Source: Rhizobium sp. 16-449-1b (GTDB taxonomy: Bacteria > Pseudomonadota > Alphaproteobacteria > Rhizobiales > Rhizobiaceae). From it: 64,000 nucleotides of DNA. The notes under the pieces were generated by a model. That model ran no database searches. It saw only the letters and a program-made list of their open reading frames with translations, and was not told the DNA's origin. Below are positions 26,024-35,065 of this stretch, piece by piece (the first letter of the stretch is position 1; each line of letters starts with the position of its first letter). The stretch is from the NCBI RefSeq assembly GCF_017741935.1, contig NZ_JAGHMH010000028.1:1-64000 (forward strand), given 5' to 3'. Both the position numbers and the translations under genes were made by a program.

Positions 26024-27877
26024 ATGAAACGCTACAAGGGCTCGGCCCGCGGCACCAAGATGCCGAAGGAGACGCAGGCTTTCCTCAGAGGGGTTTTCCT
26101 GAGGCACGCCAAGGCATCACCGACGGCCGCTTTGCAGTTGCTCAAGACAGAGAACTTTAAGCGCAAAGAGAAGGGCATCGACCAGATACCGGTCCCTGAA
26201 ATCCGGACTACCCAGCGCTTCATGAAAGCGATTTCGGATATTGAGAAGCTTGGCGCCCGGATGGATGCGAAGAAGGCGCGTCTTGATTTGGCGCTCAGCT
26301 ACGGCGGCCCAAGTGCAGAGGCGCCGCTCGAGCGGGTCGAGATGGACGAAAAGTTCCTCGACGTCTTCGTCTTCCTCACGGAGACAGGGCTCATAAACGA
26401 GATACATCCGGACATCATAGCGCGGCTCGAGCGAATGGGTTCAGAAGTCGACGATGATGAAGACGAAGAAGTTGAAGAGGGGAAGTCGGGCAAACGCAGG
26501 CGGAAGAAGAAAGCGAAGAAGTCCGAAGACAATCGGAAACGTCTCTGGTGGTCAGTTGCGATGGACGTAGCGTCGAGGTCCGTTTTGGGAATGAAGATCC
26601 TGCGGACTGTTCAGCCAACTCCCCGAGACGCCGTCGAGGTCCTCGAAATGGCCTGCACATCGAAGGCTCACATCGTGGAGGCGCTCCGAACCAAAAATCC
26701 TTGGCCCCAAGAGGGCAAGCCTTGGTTTGTCGTGGCCGACCACGGGAGTGCCTATGACAGTTTCGAGTTTCAGCATTGCGTTGTCGCGCTCACGGGAAAC
26801 GTTCTGAGCCCACCGGCCGACCATCCGTACATGCGCGGCACGATCGAGCGCTTCTTCCGCACGATCGACGGCAAATACATGCACCTACTGCCGGGGCAGT
26901 CCTTTGGGAATATCATCGCGAAAGGTGCCGGCTATAATCCAAAGAAGGCCGCCCGTCTAACTGATATCGAGCTGGCGGAGTGCCTCTCGCGCCTGATTAT
27001 CGACAGCTACCACAACACGCCCCAGGATGAAGCTCTTGGCGGCCGCACCCCTTTGCAGATGTGGGGATTCCTCAACAAGACTCACGAAGTCCGGCAGGTC
27101 GATGAGGAGACGAGAAGGAAAGCTTTCGCAATCTCCGTGCCCAACAGGCACATAACCGACAGTGGGCTTGTCTTCCTCGGACTCCCATACGGCGACGAGC
27201 GCGTCCAGGAAATTCGCAACCAGAGTACCAAAGGCACGTTCACGATCAGAGTATCGCCCCGCGATCTCTCCAAGATTTGGGTAAAGACACAGAACGGACG
27301 TGGCTACTACGAGCTGCAGTGCAATCTCTCAGGTACCGAGCACCTTACACTGAACCAGTGGAAAGCCGCTTTGCATCATATGCGGAAGACCGTGAAGAAG
27401 TCCCAGGAGGGATCATGGGAGATTGCTCTGCGGGCGATTTATCAGGTCCAGAAACTTGTGAAGGCCGCAGAGGACCGCGCCGGCATCGCCATCGCGACGT
27501 GGACGGTCGAGGACCTGCAGAACCTCGAACGCGACGTTGTACAGGGCGTGATCTACAAGCGGCCTTACGAGATGGATTACGGTCAGCAGATCCACCAACA
27601 GCTCAACCCAGGCGACGGAAGCGCGAACGCACCGATTGAAGATCTTGCAGAGCCGGAAGCTAATCTCGACAGCGAGTTCGGTGACGTGGACGATGGCGTC
27701 AAACGCGATCCGAACCGTTTTGCCACGCCTGAAGAGGGGGTGCGCCGAGAGGGCCGCCCGAAACCAGATCAATATAGAGACGACCCTCCCCAAGTCGAAC
27801 CCAATTCAAGCTCGTCCGGAAGACGATCGAAGAACCGCATTGGCGGCCCAAAACCATGGCAAGGAATTAAAGGATAA
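26024..27877 (+). CDS. tnsB: TnsB/TniA-like DDE transposase, 5'-truncated
   Basis: 617 codons from the first ATG. It has an rve-type catalytic core with D108 (VEMDEKFLDV), D239 (VVADHGSAYD) and E275 (TIERFFRT), a D-35-E spacing, followed by the mu-transposase C-terminal region. TnsB/TniA binds the element ends and joins 3' ends to target DNA. The N-terminal DNA-binding domains, roughly 100 residues, are missing: coding similarity runs upstream of the ATG to about 26004 (YSANALMKRYKG) and then meets the truncated oxidoreductase gene. No ribosome site precedes 26024. Residues 141-170 form a run of acidic then basic residues between catalytic strands. It is probably inactive for end binding. Confidence 0.82.
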   Translation: MKRYKGSARGTKMPKETQAFLRGVFLRHAKASPTAALQLLKTENFKRKEKGIDQIPVPEIRTTQRFMKAISDIEKLGARMDAKKARLDLALSYGGPSAEAPLERVEMDEKFLDVFVFLTETGLINEIHPDIIARLERMGSEVDDDEDEEVEEGKSGKRRRKKKAKKSEDNRKRLWWSVAMDVASRSVLGMKILRTVQPTPRDAVEVLEMACTSKAHIVEALRTKNPWPQEGKPWFVVADHGSAYDSFEFQHCVVALTGNVLSPPADHPYMRGTIERFFRTIDGKYMHLLPGQSFGNIIAKGAGYNPKKAARLTDIELAECLSRLIIDSYHNTPQDEALGGRTPLQMWGFLNKTHEVRQVDEETRRKAFAISVPNRHITDSGLVFLGLPYGDERVQEIRNQSTKGTFTIRVSPRDLSKIWVKTQNGRGYYELQCNLSGTEHLTLNQWKAALHHMRKTVKKSQEGSWEIALRAIYQVQKLVKAAEDRAGIAIATWTVEDLQNLERDVVQGVIYKRPYEMDYGQQIHQQLNPGDGSANAPIEDLAEPEANLDSEFGDVDDGVKRDPNRFATPEEGVRREGRPKPDQYRDDPPQVEPNSSSSGRRSKNRIGGPKPWQGIKG

Positions 27878-27882
27878 TCTCA

Positions 27883-28938
27883 ATGGCAAGAGAAGATAAC
27901 GCTGTCACCCGCACCATGACCGAACGCTTGTCTCCGGAGCAGCGTAAGATCCGCGACATCATGGAGAAGGTAGAGGCTTTCTACCTCACAACCCACAATG
28001 ATCCGGAAGTAAAGCGTGAAATCGACGTCGTGGTCCGCGGGGCTTCCCGCGCCGCAAAGGACGGTCACATCCTTTTGATCACCGCCGAGTCCCAGTCGGG
28101 GAAGACTACGATGGTGAACCACTATCTGGACGAACATCCATCGCTTGTCCCCTTCCCCATTGAGAACGACAACACGGCCTACCCATTGTTCAAGGTCACT
28201 GCGCCGCCGGATTCCACGATGGCAGGTCTGGGTCGTGAGATGGCGATGCGCTTAGGTTATCAGTTGCATCGCAGGGTGACCGAACCAAGCATATTCGAAA
28301 AGGTACGCGCTCAGTTACAAGTGCAAGGGACCAGACTTGTCGTTGTCAACGAGATCCAGCACGTGTTGGATGCACCGAGCATCAAAGGTCTGCGCCACTT
28401 CTCCGACGCGTTTAAGAACCTTCTCCAGGAAGAAGATTGGCCGATCCACATCATCTTTGTCGGCCTCCCTGAAGCAAAAGATATGATCAAGCGAGATAAG
28501 AAGGAGCAGTTGGAGGCGCGTGTGATGCACCTCGCACTGGAGCCCCTATCCTTGAACGAACATGGCGAGGCGATAGCCGACATGATCGATGAGGTTCTGG
28601 CGATCGCGGGCCTTGGGTCCGGCACGCCCTTAACCAACGAGTTCTTGGCCCGCCTGTTCCACGGCGCGCGGGATCGTCTCGGGTTGATCTTCAAGATGCT
28701 GCACTTTGCGATCGAAGACGCACTGGACAGCGGCGATACCGAGGTTGTCATCGAGCACTGGGAAGATGCTTACATGCGCCTGGCGAAGGGTGGCCGAAAC
28801 GTCTTCGTCGAGCCTGAGTGGTGGACCATCGTCCGGGGTGTCCGATCTGATGGTTTTCTCACAACGGAAAAAGAAGAAGCTGACCTCGCAGCCTCAAAAA
28901 GTGGCGCGGGCGGTTCTCAGAAATCGGGGCAGCGATGA
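27883..28938 (+). CDS. tnsC: TnsC/TniB-like AAA+ transposition ATPase
   Basis: 351 aa. The nucleotide-binding core lies in HILLITAESQSGKTTMVNHYL, with a Walker A reading AESQSGKT (68-75; Ala for the first Gly), Walker B VVVNE (153-157; Asn156 where Asp is usual) and a sensor-1 strand IIFVGLPEA near 190. In Tn7 and Tn5053 relatives this ATPase links target selection by TniQ/TnsD to the transposase. Five bases after tnsB and overlapping tniQ by four bases, so one transcript. The two substitutions raise the question whether ATP hydrolysis is intact. Confidence 0.85.
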   Translation: MAREDNAVTRTMTERLSPEQRKIRDIMEKVEAFYLTTHNDPEVKREIDVVVRGASRAAKDGHILLITAESQSGKTTMVNHYLDEHPSLVPFPIENDNTAYPLFKVTAPPDSTMAGLGREMAMRLGYQLHRRVTEPSIFEKVRAQLQVQGTRLVVVNEIQHVLDAPSIKGLRHFSDAFKNLLQEEDWPIHIIFVGLPEAKDMIKRDKKEQLEARVMHLALEPLSLNEHGEAIADMIDEVLAIAGLGSGTPLTNEFLARLFHGARDRLGLIFKMLHFAIEDALDSGDTEVVIEHWEDAYMRLAKGGRNVFVEPEWWTIVRGVRSDGFLTTEKEEADLAASKSGAGGSQKSGQR

Positions 28939-30752
28939 GAGGCATATACAAAGTACCCTTCCACGAAGACGAGACCGCCACCAGCCTTGCAATTCGGCTT
29001 GCGGCGGCTAACCGCATCGCTGCGGTTCCGTTTTGCGACGACCTAGGATTTTCTTTCAAGGGCGTTGTTGGTGGAGAGCACGACGCGTTAACGCGTCTAA
29101 GTGAAATTTCTCAAATTGCACCCGAACGCATTTTCCGGAATGCCTTCACCATCACGAAGCCGGGCCACGGTATATTGAGAGACGAGAAAGTGCGAACCCC
29201 GTGGCTGGCCCGCTATCCGGCGCGCGTTTGTGCGACATGCCTCCACGAGGACATTCGCCGCGAACAAGGCCCAAACTCGGCACGACGGTATTACCGTATT
29301 CATTGGCAGTTGGTTTCGATCCGATCGTGTGAGATCCACAATGCTCCCCTGATCGAGCTGCCCTCCGCTAGTAAGTACCGGAATTTTGACCTGGACTACC
29401 GAGCCACAAATCACACAAGGGAACTTAACAACGCCCTAGCTTTCAACGGAACCCGGCTCTTCACGGACTATGAGAGGTTCGTATTGGATCGTCTTGAAGG
29501 CCGCAGGCAGGCAGGCGAATTGCTCGACAGCATGTCAATGCTCTCAGGCATGGACGTCACAGAGCTCATCGGGATGTACGCTACCTTCGGAAAGTTCGCC
29601 AATCTCGATCAGCATAATGAAAGCGACTGGCATAATGGAGCGCAGGCTGGGTTTAATCTAATGCGCCAGGGACGGCCAGGAATAAGACAATTCCTTCAGC
29701 AAATGACCGCGGATACGAACATGAAAAGATCGGCCCGCGGCGGAGGCTCGGTCCTAGGCGGAATCAATCTTGGACTAAGCCCTATGTACCCCTTCCGGTC
29801 GGGTCCGGATTATGACCTAATCCGCGCTGAAATGATGGCGTACGTCAATGAGCACGCAGCACTCACCTCCAAGCATAGGATCTTCGGTAAAGCCTCGTCA
29901 GGAACGCATGTAGCCGTTCACGATGCACTGAGGACCATGGGAGGAGGAGACATGGCTCGAGGATTACTGTTGCATTTCTCTGGTGAACAAGACGAAAAGA
30001 CAACGGTATTTCCCCTAGCAGCGTACAAGAAGGCCCAAGAGTATTGGGACGACCTCGTATTCCCAATAGACGCGAATCTGCTCCTCGGGACAAACAGCCC
30101 CCATTTTGTTCAACTTGTTGACCGCGGCATCATTGAAAAAGACGAGCTATACGGGAAGCTGTTTCCATCCAATATGGCCAGATATTCCAGAAGCAAGCTT
30201 CTGGCGCTGGTCGACGCAGCTTGTAGCTGCCCCCCAGTTGCTAAACACGATGGCTTGATCTCACTGTCCAAGGCCGTCGTGTTAGTTCGCGTGCCGTTCG
30301 CAGACATCATCACCCTTCTCATAGAAAAAAAGCTATCCCAGGTGCACTACAACCTGGAGCTGCCCGGATTGGCGTCGATCTTGGTCGATCCCGCAGAGCT
30401 GACTGGCCTCTTCCCCTTAGATGAGCGCTGGATGATGGTAGGCGACGTGGCAACGCTGATGGGAGTTTTGAAGCGAGATATCTGTCAGATGACACGGGGA
30501 GGCATCTTGCCATTCTACAAATTCCGGGTCCCTGGACGTAGCCAATCGATCTTTTTCGACCGAAATGAGATCCAGGAATTTCTTGCAAAGTATACCCACG
30601 CTAAAGCCCTCGCGACAGAAACCGGACTGAGAAGCCAAAAAGTGGCACAGCTTCTGAGATTGACGGACATCCCAAAACTTCGAGCAGGCATCGCAGTGTA
30701 CTATGAAAGAGCTGCGGCCAGGGCGGCACTCGCCGAGGCTGGATACCCCTAA
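28935..30752 (+). CDS. tniQ: TniQ/TnsD-family target-selection protein
   Basis: 605 aa. The N-terminal TniQ domain starts EDETATSLAIRLAAANRI and holds a zinc-binding set C99xxC102...C132xxH135 (ARVCATCLHED; RSCEIHNAPL). The long C-terminal part is presumably the DNA-target-reading region, as in TnsD; near residue 500 a short helix-turn-helix-like stretch occurs (VGDVATLMGVLKRDICQMTRGGILPFYKF). TniQ proteins bring the transposition machinery to a specific site. Third gene of the module and closed by a strong terminator. It appears intact, unlike tnsB. Confidence 0.85.
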   Translation: MRGIYKVPFHEDETATSLAIRLAAANRIAAVPFCDDLGFSFKGVVGGEHDALTRLSEISQIAPERIFRNAFTITKPGHGILRDEKVRTPWLARYPARVCATCLHEDIRREQGPNSARRYYRIHWQLVSIRSCEIHNAPLIELPSASKYRNFDLDYRATNHTRELNNALAFNGTRLFTDYERFVLDRLEGRRQAGELLDSMSMLSGMDVTELIGMYATFGKFANLDQHNESDWHNGAQAGFNLMRQGRPGIRQFLQQMTADTNMKRSARGGGSVLGGINLGLSPMYPFRSGPDYDLIRAEMMAYVNEHAALTSKHRIFGKASSGTHVAVHDALRTMGGGDMARGLLLHFSGEQDEKTTVFPLAAYKKAQEYWDDLVFPIDANLLLGTNSPHFVQLVDRGIIEKDELYGKLFPSNMARYSRSKLLALVDAACSCPPVAKHDGLISLSKAVVLVRVPFADIITLLIEKKLSQVHYNLELPGLASILVDPAELTGLFPLDERWMMVGDVATLMGVLKRDICQMTRGGILPFYKFRVPGRSQSIFFDRNEIQEFLAKYTHAKALATETGLRSQKVAQLLRLTDIPKLRAGIAVYYERAAARAALAEAGYP

Positions 30753-30777
30753 ATTCCTGATTTCTGACGAAGGTTTT

Positions 30778-30811
30778 AGCCCTCCGCTTCGCAAGAGGCG
30801 GAGGGCTTTTT
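30778..30811 (+). terminator. Rho-independent terminator after tniQ
   Basis: A 10-bp perfect stem AGCCCTCCGC/GCGGAGGGCT with a 10-base loop is followed by a T run, 25 bases after the tniQ stop. Confidence 0.85.
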
Positions 30812-31053
30812 CATGCCATTTTTTTCGTCAAATAATCCAATTAAATCAATGATTAACGTGACTTCTACCTACGGCGCTCTAATATGTAAGTGTCAGTTCG
30901 GCGTGACGTTTGTGTCATGCGGGATGTCGCGGGGGCTGGCTAAGTGTCTGTTTTTCTTGGACTGCCGGTGTCATTTCTAGTGACGCGTAATAGACCTAAT
31001 CGAGAGGTCGGCGATCCAGATAGAGAAACCCATTTCGACATGGAGGATGTTCA
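30812..31053. repeat. cluster of TGTC-initial words downstream of tniQ, possible transposon-end region
   Basis: Five TGTC words in one orientation lie at 30891, 30913, 30925, 30945 and 30969. Two of them are extended and similar: TGTCAGTTCGGCGTGACG at 30891 and TGTCATTTCTAGTGACGCG at 30969. Tn7/Tn5053-type ends begin TGT and carry direct TnsB-binding repeats of about 20 bp, and this cluster lies just outside the transposition genes. The plus-strand orientation is opposite to what a right end of the same element should show. The segment must also hold the promoter of the aldo/keto reductase gene; GGAGG precedes its ATG at 31054. Confidence 0.35.
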
Positions 31054-32085
<1,032 letters not shown>

Positions 32086-32092
32086 ATCATCA

Positions 32093-32120
32093 GGCAGCGG
32101 CGGCGCATACCGCCGCTGCC
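32093..32120. terminator. bidirectional terminator between convergent genes
   Basis: An 11-bp perfect stem GGCAGCGGCGG/CCGCCGCTGCC with a six-base loop is centred between the aldo/keto reductase stop and the ATPase stop, with a T-rich tract on the plus side. Confidence 0.75.
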
Positions 32121-32128
32121 TTGTTCCT

Positions 32129-33199
32129 TCAGATACGGACGCCGGTCGCGTCGTCGAACAGATGCAGCTGTGCCGGATCGATGGTCACCCCGATCGCCTC
32201 GCCGCCACGGGCGGTGCTGCGGCCGGTCTCGACGATGGTCAGTTCCGGTGTTGTCGCCGCCGTGATGAAGGTGGCCGAGCCGGTGGATTCGACGACGTCG
32301 ACGGGGATGTCGAACGTCCCCTGCCCTGTCGCGGTGATGCCGATATGCTCCGGGCGGATACCAACGGTCACCTTGCGGCCCGGCTGAAGCTGACGATTGC
32401 TAGGCAGCGTATGCTTGACCGTTCCGAGATCGATCGCCAGCCCGCTTCCGTCCGCCTGCACGACACCAGGAATGAAATTCATCGCCGGCGAGCCGATGAA
32501 GCCCGCCACGAACTTGTTGGCCGGCGTGTCGTAGAGCTCGAGCGGCTTGCCCTGCTGCTCAATGACGCCCTCGCGCATGACGACAACGTGGTCGGCCATG
32601 GTCATCGCCTCGATCTGGTCGTGGGTGACGTAGACCGAGGTCGCGCCGAGCCGATCGTGCAGCGCGCGGATCTCCTTGCGCATGTGGACGCGCAGTGCGG
32701 CGTCGAGGTTCGAGAGCGGTTCATCGAACAGGAACGCCTTGGGGTGACGGATGATGGCGCGGCTCATGGCCACACGCTGGCGCTGGCCGCCCGAGAGTTC
32801 GCGTGGGTAGCGCTTGAGCAGGTTGGAGAGCCCGGTCGTCGCCGCAACATCGGCCGCAGCCTTCTTGGCTTCAGCCTTGGCGACACCGCGGATGCGCAGG
32901 CTGTAGGTCAGGTTTTCCTCGACCGTCATGTGCGGATAAAGCGCGTAGGACTGGAACACCATGGCGACGTCGCGCTTGCGCGGCGGCACGTTGTTCATCA
33001 GCTCGCCGGCGATCTTCAGGTCGCCCTCGGAGATGCTTTCTAGGCCTGCGAGCGAGCGCAGCAAGGTGGACTTGCCGCAGCCCGACGGGCCGACGAGCGC
33101 CACGAAGCTGCCCTTGGCGATCTCAAGGTTGATGTTCTTCAGCGCATGGAAGGCACCATAATGCTTGTTGACGCCGCTGAGCTCGATCTGATTGGTCAT
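32129..33199 (-). CDS. CUT1 sugar ABC transporter ATP-binding protein
   Basis: 356 aa. The ATG at 33199 overlaps the permease stop (ATGA); the frame extends further but as non-coding sequence. Walker A GPSGCGKSTLLRSLAGL near residue 37, signature LSGGQRQRVAMSRAII near 134, Walker B AFLFDEPLSNLDAAL near 155, switch VTHDQIEAM near 190, and TOBE-type VGIRPEHIGI near 283. Last gene of the third sugar operon. Confidence 0.93.
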   Translation of the reverse strand: MTNQIELSGVNKHYGAFHALKNINLEIAKGSFVALVGPSGCGKSTLLRSLAGLESISEGDLKIAGELMNNVPPRKRDVAMVFQSYALYPHMTVEENLTYSLRIRGVAKAEAKKAAADVAATTGLSNLLKRYPRELSGGQRQRVAMSRAIIRHPKAFLFDEPLSNLDAALRVHMRKEIRALHDRLGATSVYVTHDQIEAMTMADHVVVMREGVIEQQGKPLELYDTPANKFVAGFIGSPAMNFIPGVVQADGSGLAIDLGTVKHTLPSNRQLQPGRKVTVGIRPEHIGITATGQGTFDIPVDVVESTGSATFITAATTPELTIVETGRSTARGGEAIGVTIDPAQLHLFDDATGVRI

Positions 33200-34023
33200 T
33201 TGAGGGCTCCAGAGGTGAGGCCGGATACGATGCGGCGCTGCAAGAGAACGAAGATGGCGAGAACGGGCGTCACATACATCGTGGCGTAGGCCATGATGTT
33301 GTTCCACTCGCTGGTGTTCGGCCCCATGAAGGAATTGAGACCGACGCTGGCGGGCTGAAGCTCGGCTTCCTGGATCATCGACTTAGAATAGACGAACTCG
33401 CCGAAGGCCTGCATGAAGATCAGGATCGCGCTGACGAGAATGCCGTTGCGGGCAAGCGGCAGCACGATGTTGAAGAAGGCGCCGAAGCGGGAGTTGCCGT
33501 CGACCAGCGCTGCTTCCTCAAGCTCCATCGGCACCGCCATGAAGGTGGCGCGCACAAGGACCACGAAGAAGGGCATGCTTTTCGCGGCGATCGCCAAGAT
33601 CACGGCAAAGCGCGGATAGTCGAGCAGGCCGAACTGCGAGAAACCCACGAAGATCGGCGTGATCATCAGCGATGCCGGCAGAACCTGCAGCATGAGGATG
33701 AGGAACAGGCCGATATCCACCCACATGTTGCGGTAGCGCGCCAGCACATAGGCGCAGCCGACGCCGAGCACGGTGATCAGCGCCACGGAACCGAAGGCGA
33801 TGACGACGGAGTTCCAGAGATAGCGCCCCATGTTCCGGCTTTCCCACACATAGGCGTAGGTTCCCCATTGCGGCGAGGACGGCCAGAAGCTTGGCGGATT
33901 GGCGAACATCTCGGAGCCGCTTTTCAGCGCGGTGATATACATCCAGTAGAGCGGGAAAAGATAGATTGCCGCCAGGACGATCGCGATGAAGAGCATCAGG
34001 CGGTTGCGGTTGGTATCGCTCAT
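33196..34023 (-). CDS. CUT1 ABC transporter permease (MalG type)
   Basis: 275 aa, six helices starting with MLFIAIVLAAIYLFPLYWMY. The EAA loop is VPMELEEAALVDGNSRFGAFFNIVLPLA near residue 175. It overlaps both neighbours by four bases, so the operon is translationally coupled. Channel subunit of the third transporter. Confidence 0.92.
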   Translation of the reverse strand: MSDTNRNRLMLFIAIVLAAIYLFPLYWMYITALKSGSEMFANPPSFWPSSPQWGTYAYVWESRNMGRYLWNSVVIAFGSVALITVLGVGCAYVLARYRNMWVDIGLFLILMLQVLPASLMITPIFVGFSQFGLLDYPRFAVILAIAAKSMPFFVVLVRATFMAVPMELEEAALVDGNSRFGAFFNIVLPLARNGILVSAILIFMQAFGEFVYSKSMIQEAELQPASVGLNSFMGPNTSEWNNIMAYATMYVTPVLAIFVLLQRRIVSGLTSGALK

Positions 34024-34922
34024 CCGCGCACCTCATGTTTTGTCGACCGGACATAGACGATCGAAGCGAACATCACGAAGACGATCATGATGACGGAGAT
34101 CGTGGCGCCCTTGCCGAAGTCATATTGCCGGAAGGACAGGTCCCAGGCCCAGTATTGCGTGACGTTGGACGAATTGTTCGGCCCGCCATCAGTGATGGCC
34201 GCGAACAGGTCGAACTGCTGCAGCGTGAAGATCAGGCCGAGCGAAACGATGGCGCCGATGGTCGAGCGCATCATCGGAAGCGTGATCGTCCAGAAACGCT
34301 GCCAGGCATTGGCGCCGTCGAGTTCGGCCGCCTCGTAGAGATCGCCAGGGATCGAAGACAGACCAACGGAGAGCAGGATCATGTTGAAGGACGTGCCGAG
34401 CCAGATATTGGCGATAACGACGGCCCAGAGCGAGAAATTGGGGTCCGAGCGCCAGAAGATGTTGGAACTGATCAACCCGCTTTCACGCAGTATGAAATTC
34501 AAGACGCCGAAATCGCCCGACAGCACCCAGTTCCAGATCGCGCCGACGACGAGGCCGGGCATGACCCAGGAGACGAGGAACAGGCCGCGCAGCCAGGAGG
34601 CGCCGGGAAAGTTCACCCAGAAGAACAGCGCCAAGCCGAAGCCGATCAGGAACTGGCCAGCAATCGAGCCGACGACGAACAGCACGGTGTTGTAGATGAT
34701 CGGCAGCGTTTCGGGCTGCTTGAACAGGTCGACATAGTTCTTGAAACCGACGAAGGGGCGCACGAAGGTCCCGAGGCTGAACATGTCGACCTCCTGGAAA
34801 CTCATGACGATGTTGTAGACGAGCGGCAGGCCCGCGAGCACGAACAGGAAGATGAGCGGCAGGGTGACAAGCGTGATGTCGAACCCACGGCCATCGGTGA
34901 TGCTGGAAAATAGCCTCTTCAT
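34020..34922 (-). CDS. CUT1 ABC transporter permease (MalF type)
   Basis: 300 aa with six helices, first in ITLVTLPLIFLFVLAGLPLVYNIVM. EAA loop IPGDLYEAAELDGANAWQRFWTITLPMM near residue 203. It is separated from the binding-protein gene by 143 bases that contain a hairpin, the usual device for keeping binding-protein mRNA more abundant than permease mRNA. Confidence 0.92.
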   Translation of the reverse strand: MKRLFSSITDGRGFDITLVTLPLIFLFVLAGLPLVYNIVMSFQEVDMFSLGTFVRPFVGFKNYVDLFKQPETLPIIYNTVLFVVGSIAGQFLIGFGLALFFWVNFPGASWLRGLFLVSWVMPGLVVGAIWNWVLSGDFGVLNFILRESGLISSNIFWRSDPNFSLWAVVIANIWLGTSFNMILLSVGLSSIPGDLYEAAELDGANAWQRFWTITLPMMRSTIGAIVSLGLIFTLQQFDLFAAITDGGPNNSSNVTQYWAWDLSFRQYDFGKGATISVIMIVFVMFASIVYVRSTKHEVRG

Positions 34923-34944
34923 GGATACCCCTTAAGCTCCGAAC

Positions 34945-34978
34945 GGGGCTGCCTGGCGCTTGCGCGGAAGACAGCCCC
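34945..34978 (-). promoter_or_regulatory. hairpin between binding-protein and permease genes
   Basis: GGGGCTG and CAGCCCC pair around an inner GCGC-TT-GCGC element. Position between a high-expression binding-protein gene and its permease suggests an mRNA-stabilising or attenuating structure; there is no T run. Confidence 0.5.
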
Positions 34979-35065
34979 TGCCGGGAGGAAACGGTGGGAT
35001 GGCGCAAACGCCATTGGGGTCGGACAGGCGGAGCGCGTCGCGCACGCTCCGCTTGCCCTGATATG

